A stretch of DNA of 64,000 nucleotides, taken from assembly GCA_004431415.1 (NCBI GenBank), contig QPMI01000417.1, forward strand, positions 185,554 to 249,553, written 5' to 3'. Shown in pieces: positions 36,058 through 43,476 of this stretch. Origin of the DNA: Cyanophora paradoxa. Lineage: Eukaryota > Glaucocystophyceae > Cyanophorales > Cyanophoraceae. A model generated the notes under the pieces. The model had not been told where the DNA came from and did not search any database. It worked only from the letters and a program-made list of their open reading frames with translations. How positions within the stretch are numbered: position 1 is the first letter of the stretch; each line of letters starts with the position of its first letter. Position numbers and translations under genes: made by a program.

Positions 36058-38206
36058 TCGGGAGGAGGCGGGTCGCCTCCTCCGCAAGTGGCGGGAGCGG
36101 GCGACGCGGATGCAATCCCGCACCGTCGTTGTCCGCGTTGGCCTCAGCTTCAACCAGCTCGTCTCGCGCTCTTCCCTGTGCGCCATCTAGATCGCTTAAG
36201 CGATTCTTGTATAGTTATAGTATACGAAAGCTACGCTAACGCGCGTCCGTTTGCTTTCAGCCGCGCCATGTCGCCGGACGGCAAATTCGGCTTTGCGGAC
36301 GTCCTCCTCCCGATCCTGCGGGCCAACAGGGGCGACCTTCGCGACAGGCTTCTGGACGAGCTCCACGAGGTGCTTGATATAATGATAACGAAACTGATTT
36401 TCATAGAGCTTAGATCGATACAAGCCGGGTTTCTCTAGATCTCGAGCATTGCGATATCAACTTGCAATTGATTGCTGAATTCGAGTGATTGAATTCCACA
36501 TGTAGGCGCATGCGTACGCTCTCGTCACCCTCGACCACTTGTACATGGTGCGAACTCTTTTCTTAAGTATAAATTCATCTCAAAGCGACGCTCCGCGCGG
36601 CAGGACGAGAGCCGCAAGTTCGTGGATGAGTTGGACGCCTATGCTGCCAAGGGCTTCTTTGGCAGGTGCGCATTATAACTCGAAGCCCGCCGATGCACTC
36701 CGCGGCGATCGCGGCATCCGAGCTTCGACCATCTACATCTTAATCTCGCATCACCCGTCCTTTCCTTCAAGATAGTTCGACCTAGATCAGAGATATCGTT
36801 AGCTTTGATTTACGTTGGCTTTATTGCAGTCATCAAAATTCCCGATCCACAGCCGCCCCAACTTGCAATCGCAACCCTCTCTCGCAATCTGAATGTTACA
36901 GCTCTTTTGCTGATTCGCTGCCTTCGCTAGCGACCAACTCGTGCTCGGCAAGTCAGCGGACCGAACTGGCGTCGACTGCATCTACGCCGAGGTACCCCTA
37001 TAGCTAATTATAACCCTCCTCAGGGCCTCACGAAATTAAACTCTCTTGATAATAATCGCTAGAAAAGCAAAAAGATTTCTCGATAAATACCTAAGGCGAA
37101 GCTAAGAAGCCCTCCGCGAAGCAAATCAAAATAGCGGGCTGCTGGCCAACATTAATCGTGAACGGGAGCAGACGCTGCTGTGGGCGTACGGGCCGGCGGC
37201 TCGGGCGTGGGACCACCGGACCGTGGGGCGGGTGGCCGCGGACGCCCTTCTCGGCTTCACCACCACCGGCGTCCACCAGAACGTGCGCGTCGTGCATAGC
37301 GGATCCGCACGGATAATTATAAGATTTCGGAATAGGCCACATTAACCGCGCGCATGCGCAGGTTTCTGCGGACGCCTACGCGGGGGTCTCCTTCGGCGGC
37401 TTAGTCGCTCTGTACGTCTCGCTAGTGTACACGGTCGCCGCCGACGCGGTCCGCTACGCCGTCTTCAAGCCGAGCCCGCTCGCCCTGGTCGCGAACTTTC
37501 TGCTGCCGGCCGTGGCGCCGGCGCACGCGGCGCCCTCCAGCAGCCCCGCGCTCGTGCCGGGCGCCGGGCAGAGGCGAGCGGCGCCCCGCGCCCGCTCGGC
37601 CCCGCCGGCTCCGGCGTCCTTCCCGGGCCCGCACGCCGGCGCCGGCGCCAGCACCCCCTTCCACGCCAACGCGCACTCGCCGTCGACTTCGGCCCCGCTG
37701 GTCGTCAGGCGGCCGGACCCGACGGACGCTGAGCTGCGGGAGGCCCTCGTGGTGGGCGGGCGATACATGCAGCGCTGCCTCACGCGGGAGGTCGTCCGAC
37801 CGCTCCACAGCATCGCCGGCGGCCTCGTCCGCGCCGCGCAGGACAACGTCCAGGGCGCCACGCGGCTCTTTGCTCAGGCGGCGCGCGAGGCGCGAGCCGG
37901 CGCCCACGGAAGGGATGAGGCCATGGCCCTCTTTCTTCAGGTCCTTCCCATGCGAAGAAATGCGAAAAATGCGAAAATCTAACGCGCGTTTCGCAGGCGG
38001 TGCACACACACGCGGCGCCGGAGCGGGCGGCCCTCGCAGAGGCCGCCAGGGCGGCGTCAGAGGCGGCGGGCGATCGATTTTTCGCGCGCGTCTCCGCGCA
38101 GCTTGAAGCGGCCACTTTTCGCGGAAGGGGCAGCGGCCTCGCGAAACTGAATATCGGCGGCGGCGGCGGGCCCAAGATCGAGCCCAGGGCTCCTGCGGGT
38201 CTTTAA
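36058..38206 (+). CDS. Unrecognised multi-exon protein or sAC 3' end
   Basis: In-frame exon-like blocks on the plus strand: EEAGRLLRKWRERATRMQSR (36,060-36,180), MSPDGKFGFADVLLPILRAN (36,260-36,370), AHAYALVTLDHLYM (36,506-36,547), DESRKFVDELDAYAAKGFFG (36,605-36,665), DQLVLGKSADRTGVDC (about 36,932-36,991), LWAYGPAARAWDHRTVGRVA (37,130-37,300), then a long exon 37,363-37,942 and a last exon 37,996-38,206 with a stop. The long exon opens with a possible membrane helix (GGLVALYVSLVYTVAADAV), then a Pro/Ala linker and an Ala-rich helical region. I do not recognise it. It follows the cyclase gene without a clear stop, promoter or poly-A signal between them, so it may be the C-terminal part of that gene. 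Confidence 0.5.
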
Positions 38207-40048
38207 GCGTTGCTTCTTCCGACAGCTAGCTAACAATTGCAACCTAGAATTTATTATATTCGACCACGTATACTTTTCTGTTCCGCTCTAGATCTCTGCA
38301 GCTGATCAACATGACTCAGTGATTACGTCGCCTTCAACAAGGCTTAGAGCAATCGGACCTCATGATCAGTACGCATATGTATACTACGGTACATGCATAT
38401 ATGTTTTTCGCGAGTATAGTTTCAAGATTATGAGACAGTCTTCGAATTCAACCGTTTGCGAGTCATGATCACAGCGTGAGCTTCATACGGTGTCCCGGCG
38501 GCTCAGCATTTCAACTGAATTGTCGCTTCGGTCTCTAAAGCTAGACCGTCGGACGTGTCACCAATTGCAAGTTAGGCTTTACTTAATTGGGTTCCAATAG
38601 TTTACGCTCTTTATAATTGCAGGTATTGACTCAGTGACCATGATGCTTTTTCCCCCACAGAAACAGATCTTGTATATTGCTATTCTTTAATTGCATTCTG
38701 AAGTCTAAAGTCCGTGCCCCAGCTGCAGCCCTCCTCGAGAACCGTTGAACTTGGAACCTGCGATGTGTAAAAGGGCCAGGCGGTCATCATCAGGCCCCAT
38801 GTGCACCCTAGGCCATGCAAGGCCTGCACCACTAGTACTGGGCCGGGGCCAGCATCGATATCGACGGACTGATCATGATCGCAATCAGCTGCAGGCGGCG
38901 CAGGAGCTCGTGGCTTGGCGCATACGCGCCAGCCCGCGGTCTAGCTCTGGGGTGGCGATGGCGGCAATCGCATGCAAGCTAAGTATAAGGGCCGCCGCTA
39001 CCTGCCACCAAGTGCAAGATTAAGCTTGCGCAGAGTGGCTGCGCAGAGAGCATGGTATAAATGTCATCTTTGAGAGCGGCAGACTGAACGCTTTCAAATA
39101 ACGCACCCGTTGACCTTAGATATACTTAATTTCGCGTTCTTTTAACTTCTTACGGCCTCGCAATTGACCCCGCGGACTCCGCTTTTTTTTTGTTGAAAGG
39201 AGTCGTGTCCAGCGCTATCTGCGAGCTCGAGGCCCCTTCGACTTTCGACTTCGAATTCTCCAGGGCGCCCGGCGCATTCGCGAATCGCGACCGCCGCGCG
39301 CGGCCCGGCCGACGCTGCCGATACATATCGATGCCGCTGGCTCAGCACCGACGCTGCCCCGGGCCCCCACCGCTAAGCGTACGCGTATACGTACGGCCGC
39401 GCCTGCGCCCCCCGCCCTCAGCGGCCCCTCAGGGGCCGCTTCTAGAACGGAAGCACGCCTAGCGCCTCCGCCACACCCGCCGGGCCGCGAGGGACCTAGT
39501 TCCCTCGTTTCTATCCTACCGGCCGACGCCGCCGATATCGATATCGATGCCGCTGGCTCAGCAGGAGCCCCAGCGCCACGCGTACGCTTACGCGTACGGC
39601 CGCGCCTGCGCCCCCCGGGCCCACCCTCCCGAGCTCGGCCCCGGCCCTCCGGTTCCGCGCGCGGCCGCGGCCGCGGCCGGTCGTAGAGCCTCGGAGGCGG
39701 GGCGCCGCTCGCGATCGCTGTGGCGGGGCGTGCGCGCACCGTGGCACGGGGCATGAATTCGAACTGCCGAAGCGGGCCGCGCGCGGAGCGTGGGGCGCGG
39801 CCGCGTGGGCGGCCCGACCTCAAATCTTAAATTATATATACGGGGGCGTCGACCTGGAATCCGCGAACCGCCAGCTCTCGAGCTTTATGAAACGATTGTT
39901 AACCCTCGGAGGTTGATGAGTCACGCGTTGCGGAGGTTGCATTGTTATATTGCATTCGGGGAGGCAGGGGGACTAACACGTCCAATGTACCCCCCGGGGC
40001 CTCCCGGCCTCTAACTAGGCTCAGGCTCTAACTGAATGCTGTACCCCC
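38207..40048. other. Intergenic DNA between host genes and viral element
   Basis: No coding gene is supported. It is AT-rich to about 38,750 and GC-rich after 39,200. It contains several copies of the octamer CATGATCA and a direct repeat at 39,307-39,640. The left junction of the viral element must lie in or near this interval. I could not find terminal inverted repeats or a target-site duplication by eye. Confidence 0.45.
39307..39640 (+). repeat. Two direct copies, spaced about 213 bases
   Basis: A block starting CCGGCCGACGCTGCCGATAC at about 39,307 and including TATCGATGCCGCTGGCTCAG recurs at about 39,520 with a few changes. Each copy is followed by a CGTACGCGTA-type palindromic stretch and GGCCGCGCCTGCGCCCCC. 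The copies are about 110-120 bases long. They lie just left of the viral element. Confidence 0.7.
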
Positions 40049-40765
40049 TCACTGGCCGAAGTGCGACGGTCCCCACTCGAGGTCGGGGTGGGGCCATGGG
40101 GGCCTCCGGCGGGGTACGATGCTCCCGCTTGCCAGCTCCATGTACTCCCCCACGGGGTTGTCTTCGTCTGCGAGGTCCTTATAGTTGCCCTTTACGAGAT
40201 CCGCTGCCGCTTTGCGCCAACGAACGGCCACGTTGTACGTGTTGTCGATGATGTTCTGTACCGTACCCTCCATGGGTATTAGAGACAGCTTATAGTCGAG
40301 GTTTCTCTTACGCAGGTTCAATTCCCTTTCGTAGTACTCCACTGCGTCCGGGAGGGCCCTGAGCTCCACCGCGTGCTCGCCCGGGTCCGACGAGCTAATG
40401 AGCCCGGAGCGCTGCAGTGCGTCTACAGCGGCCCGCATCAGGATTTTGCCCGCCCCCCGCATCGAATCCCTCTGCTCGGGCGTCCCGTACCCCCCGTGCG
40501 GCCCGTAATCGTTGTAGTAGCTTTCTATTTCGACGGTGGCTGGCTTATTGCCGACGCGAGGCTGGACGAAGCCGTATAACCATGCCATGGAGTCGTTGTC
40601 CGCGGAGCGGCCGCTCTCGGGAGACGATGAAAACACTTCGATTTTGAATTCCCTGGTCCGCCGGTTGACTCGTGTCATTAGGTTGAGGGGGTAGCGCGCA
40701 TTGCCGAATTTATCAGGAAAGAGGCGGTGTAGCTTGAACCACGCTTCCTGATCGCCGTACGACAT
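40049..40765 (-). CDS. GNAT-like acetyltransferase of viral element
   Basis: An intact 238-residue frame, start at 40,765. Residues about 75-155 look like a divergent GNAT fold: a strand VEIESYY, then RDSMRGAGKILMRAAVDAL (residues 99-116, acetyl-CoA loop of the R/Q-x-x-G-x-G/A type), a strand HAVELRAL, and DAVEYYERELNL at the place of the usual fYer.lGF motif. Small GNATs are common in algal nucleocytoviruses. The acceptor is unknown. A TATTCTCA motif (40,781-40,790) sits about 15 bases upstream of the ATG. It is the leftmost element gene, in a head-to-tail row with the two paralogous genes to its right. Confidence 0.6.
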   Translation of the reverse strand: MSYGDQEAWFKLHRLFPDKFGNARYPLNLMTRVNRRTREFKIEVFSSSPESGRSADNDSMAWLYGFVQPRVGNKPATVEIESYYNDYGPHGGYGTPEQRDSMRGAGKILMRAAVDALQRSGLISSSDPGEHAVELRALPDAVEYYERELNLRKRNLDYKLSLIPMEGTVQNIIDNTYNVAVRWRKAAADLVKGNYKDLADEDNPVGEYMELASGSIVPRRRPPWPHPDLEWGPSHFGQ

Positions 40766-40780
40766 TCGCTCGCGGCTCGC

Positions 40781-40790
40781 TGAGAATATC
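40781..40790 (-). promoter_or_regulatory. Late-type promoter motif, GNAT-like gene
   Basis: On the minus strand GATATTCTCA lies 15 bases before the ATG. It is a member of the shared TTTCT-type box of this element, with ATTCT in place of TTTCT. Confidence 0.4.
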
Positions 40791-40808
40791 TACCTGTACC
40801 CCCTGCTG

Positions 40809-41486
40809 TTACTGCCCGAGCCTTGCAAACTTGCGCAACTCGGCCTCGCCCTGTACCCAGTGGCTGGTATCGGCCGTCCAATTGCGTAGCTCCCTCTGAC
40901 GCTTGAGTGACTCACGTTGCTCAGGTGAGGGGGAGGGGGGGCCGTACGGGGGTGCCATGGCTACGCGCCTCTTGGATGCACTGTCTTGGTCCTCCTCCCA
41001 GCCTTCAGGGATCAATTCAAGTGGGGGGGCGTACGGTCCCACGATTTGATCTTGTTTGTTTTTGGTGTAGTAGACGAAACCCTGAAACCGGCGCTTCAGA
41101 TAATTGAGCGGGCGATTGATGATCTCTTCGGGTGTGCCTGTATTCAGGAAGAAATCCAGGATCGCCCTCTGAACCTCTTCGGGCAGGTAGGCCATGAGGC
41201 TCTTGCGCGAGCCGAACGCCCACCAGAGCTTGCGAAGTTCATCGCGAATGCCGCGCATGTCATCGCGGTGTGCGATGTCGTTGACGGGTGGGTCGTACGT
41301 TTGGATGTGTACCCTTGACCCGAGGGCGTTGCGTGCGAGCTCGCGCAGCATCGTCGCAGCTGCGCCACCATCGCGCATTGTGTTTGGGATCTCTTCTTTC
41401 ACCCAACCGATCAGCCCGTTTACCTGCTTAGTGTAATCTCGGATGTACCCCGATAGCGGTGGGAGGGTAGTCTGATCGCCGGACAT
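40809..41486 (-). CDS. Element protein, paralogue A
   Basis: An intact frame of 225 residues. I chose the ATG at 41,486 because its paralogue to the right starts at the equivalent place, 14 bases after an identical upstream block. It shares with that paralogue the stretch LRKLWWAFGSRKSLMAYLPE followed by EVQRAILDFFL (there LKQLWMAFVSRKSMILDLPE and EIQRLIFEKWW). The rest is charged and mostly helical. There are no enzyme motifs and no signal or membrane segment. I do not recognise the family. It is probably an accessory protein expanded by tandem duplication. Confidence 0.7.
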   Translation of the reverse strand: MSGDQTTLPPLSGYIRDYTKQVNGLIGWVKEEIPNTMRDGGAAATMLRELARNALGSRVHIQTYDPPVNDIAHRDDMRGIRDELRKLWWAFGSRKSLMAYLPEEVQRAILDFFLNTGTPEEIINRPLNYLKRRFQGFVYYTKNKQDQIVGPYAPPLELIPEGWEEDQDSASKRRVAMAPPYGPPSPSPEQRESLKRQRELRNWTADTSHWVQGEAELRKFARLGQ

Positions 41487-41500
41487 TTGCATTTGCACAC

Positions 41501-41514
41501 ATCGAGAAATTCTA
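41501..41514 (-). promoter_or_regulatory. Promoter motif, paralogue A
   Basis: The block ATCGAGAAATTCTA, minus-strand TAGAATTTCTCGAT, lies 14 bases upstream of the ATG. It is identical to the block before paralogue B at 42,121-42,134. The flanking CATTTGCATTTGCACAC is nearly identical too. Confidence 0.55.
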
Positions 41515-41527
41515 ATTACCCCCCTCC

Positions 41528-42106
41528 TCATTCGAGCCTCCTACGCTTCGCCTCCTTCTCTTCCGCTTCGCGTATGTACTGCTCCTGCCAGCGGGGGGGT
41601 AGCATCTCCAGGGGCATTGTGTAGTTCTCCTCGAGTGATTCCTGCCAGGGTAGCAGGGGCCGCGGCATCTGACGATTGTAACTGTCGCGGATGTGGAAGT
41701 AATTGACTACCCAGTTACGGAACGTCTCCAGCGGTTGATAGGGCTCGTTTGCCGTCGTCAGAGGCCGCTCGGCCGTCCACCACTTCTCGAAGATGAGCCG
41801 CTGAATCTCTTCTGGGAGGTCCAGTATCATGCTCTTCCGGCTCACGAATGCCATCCAGAGCTGTTTCAGTACGTTTCTGATACCGTACTCTCCGAAGCCC
41901 CAACGGTAGGGCCCAGCGGGCCGCCTGTCCAAGCTATCCCCGAACGCGCCCATGGCCAAGTCCAGATTCGGCTTCAGCTTGTTGTAGGGGGGAACGTATC
42001 CATTGCGCGCGGCCCCCGTGTTCGCTCTTATCCAGGGGATCAAATCTCTAACGTTCTCTACCATGCCCTTCACCTCGTCCCTCGTTGTTAGCTCGGGGTA
42101 TGACAT
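41528..42106 (-). CDS. Element protein, paralogue B
   Basis: An intact frame of 192 residues from the ATG at 42,106. An upstream extension of the frame runs through the divergent exonuclease gene and is not real. The central helical segment (FVSRKSMILDLPEEIQRLIF) is shared with paralogue A, about half the residues being identical over 30 positions. The N-terminal part contains MVENVRDLIPWIRA and the C terminus is rich in Glu, Arg and Lys. Function unknown. It is transcribed divergently from the YqaJ exonuclease, with only 43 bases between the two ATGs. Confidence 0.7.
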   Translation of the reverse strand: MSYPELTTRDEVKGMVENVRDLIPWIRANTGAARNGYVPPYNKLKPNLDLAMGAFGDSLDRRPAGPYRWGFGEYGIRNVLKQLWMAFVSRKSMILDLPEEIQRLIFEKWWTAERPLTTANEPYQPLETFRNWVVNYFHIRDSYNRQMPRPLLPWQESLEENYTMPLEMLPPRWQEQYIREAEEKEAKRRRLE

Positions 42107-42120
42107 TTGCACTTGCACAC

Positions 42121-42134
42121 ATCGAGAAATTCTA
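42121..42134. promoter_or_regulatory. Shared divergent promoter motif
   Basis: ATCGAGAAATTCTA lies between the ATG of paralogue B (42,106, minus) and that of the exonuclease (42,150, plus). The core AGAAATTCT is nearly its own reverse complement, so one box could serve both genes. Distances to the ATGs are 14 and 15 bases. Confidence 0.5.
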
Positions 42135-42149
42135 AACGCTACTGCAACG

Positions 42150-42785
42150 ATGGACCTACAACAGGGGAGCGCGGCGTGGCACGCTGCGCGCCGCGAAAAG
42201 CTAACTGCCTCGAACTTTGCGGCTGCGTGCGGCATAAATCCCTGGAAATCCAGGGCCCGCCTCTGGGCGGAGCTGAGCGGGATCGCGGAGGAAAACAACT
42301 TTGACAACCCTGCCCTAACCTACGGGCACGACTACGAGCCCCTCGCGGTCTCTATCTACAAGGCACTGAACGATAACGTTGACATTAAACATACTGGACT
42401 GCACGAACATAAAGAAATGCCGTTCCTCGCCGGTAGTCCCGACGGACTTATAGGAAATGATAGAATTTTAGAGGTGAAATGCCCGTACAAGGGCGAACTT
42501 TATGATAGAGTTCCTACCTATTATATGCCTCAACTGCAAGGACTTCTGGACATAACGGGCCGCGAGTGGGCCGAACTTTTTTGCTTCACTCCTCTGCGCG
42601 TGCAAACGTGGTACGTCAGGCGCGACGAGAGGTACATCGAGCTCATGAGGAAGTGCTTACATCTATTTTGGATGCACGTCAAGGAGGGTACGCCGCCCGA
42701 GCCCTACAGCGATCGAATGAAGTCAGAGAACCTCAGTGAGGAGCAGGCGGCGCTGCGCGAGTTTAAGTCGTACGCCCTCCTCTAG
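42150..42785 (+). CDS. YqaJ/lambda-type exonuclease (viral recombinase)
   Basis: An intact 211-residue protein starting at the ATG at 42,150. It belongs to the YqaJ viral recombinase family of the PD-(D/E)XK nucleases, which process double-strand ends for annealing-type recombination. Motifs: GSAAWHAARREKLTASNFA (residues 6-24), E63 in YEPLA, GLHEH, PFLAGSPDGL with D98, LEVKCPY with E108 and K110 of the E-x-K pair, and MPQLQG at 127-131. Length is normal for viral members. It is divergent from paralogue B and convergent with the spliced minus-strand gene to the right, with two hairpins between them. The gene is unspliced and undamaged, in contrast to many others in the element. It would act in the nucleus during viral DNA replication. 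Confidence 0.92.
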   Translation: MDLQQGSAAWHAARREKLTASNFAAACGINPWKSRARLWAELSGIAEENNFDNPALTYGHDYEPLAVSIYKALNDNVDIKHTGLHEHKEMPFLAGSPDGLIGNDRILEVKCPYKGELYDRVPTYYMPQLQGLLDITGREWAELFCFTPLRVQTWYVRRDERYIELMRKCLHLFWMHVKEGTPPEPYSDRMKSENLSEEQAALREFKSYALL

Positions 42786-42835
42786 TGTCCGGACCTTTCC
42801 AATACTCTATATGATTATTGGGAGGGTCCGGACAC
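42785..42835. terminator. Hairpin after YqaJ gene
   Basis: A perfect 11-base inverted repeat (GTGTCCGGACC / GGTCCGGACAC) is nested around a second pair, CCAATA / TATTGG, with an AT-rich loop. It begins at the last bases of the exonuclease stop region and lies between converging genes, so it may mark transcript ends. An origin function is also possible. Confidence 0.5.
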
Positions 42836-42855
42836 GTCTCTTGGTCAGACTACTT

Positions 42856-42907
42856 CTGTCCCAGGTCTTTGGAATCTTAATATAAATTTTCCCGGGACCC
42901 GGGACAG
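42856..42907. terminator. Second hairpin between convergent genes
   Basis: CTGTCCCAGGTC pairs with GACCCGGGACAG with one mismatch, around an AT-rich loop (TTAATATAAATTTT). A short direct repeat CTTGGTC[AG]GACT flanks it on both sides. Confidence 0.5.
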
Positions 42908-42940
42908 GGCTTGGTCGGACTCACCGTAGCTTGGTGTAGC

Positions 42941-43440
42941 TCAGGCCCAGGCCGGGTAGGCGAGTCTGTAATGAATCAGACCGCGCAGGATTTGGTTGAG
43001 CTGCTCGGTGCAGGGGGGCGGGAGGGCGAGGCCGCGGAGGGCCATAGAGACGTAGCGGAAGGGGTGGGGGAGGCGGCCCCTGTTATCCCACATGGCGTCC
43101 ACTATGGCGTTGTGGACGGTTTGCTCGGAGAGGGGACGGGCCTGCGCGCACCGTTTCAGGGCCCTCAGCAGCCCTCGAAGATGTTGGAGTTGGCGTGCAC
43201 CAGCGGGAGGGAGGGCTGGGACGGCGGCGGCGAGCCCGGGGCCGAGCCCTGGGTGGCGAGGGCCTGCGAGGGCGCCGGCTCCAGCTCCATCTCGAAGATA
43301 CCGCCCTCGACGTCGACGGTCACGGGCGGCGAGGCCGGGATCGCGCCGGCCTGCTGCGTGGCGGGGACCTGAGCCGAGAAGTTCTCGAGCCGCCACTCGC
43401 GGCAGCCCTGGCACTCACCTGGACGAAGACGGTGCGGTTG
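42941..43440 (-). CDS. C-terminal exons of spliced element gene (uncertain)
   Basis: Minus-strand coding is visible in two frames. An acidic stretch with VTVDVEGGIFEMELEPAPSQ lies at about 43,180-43,395, and a helical C terminus at 42,941-43,160 (LSEQTVHNAIVDAMWDNRGR, then FRYVSMALRGLALP) ends in a stop. A one- or two-base shift separates them at about 43,178. They may be the last exons of the gene to the right, after GTGAGT donors at about 43,480 and 43,423, or a separate gene. No family recognised. Confidence 0.45.
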
Positions 43441-43476
43441 GCGACGGGCGGCGCCGAGAGGGCCTGCGCGGGGGCG

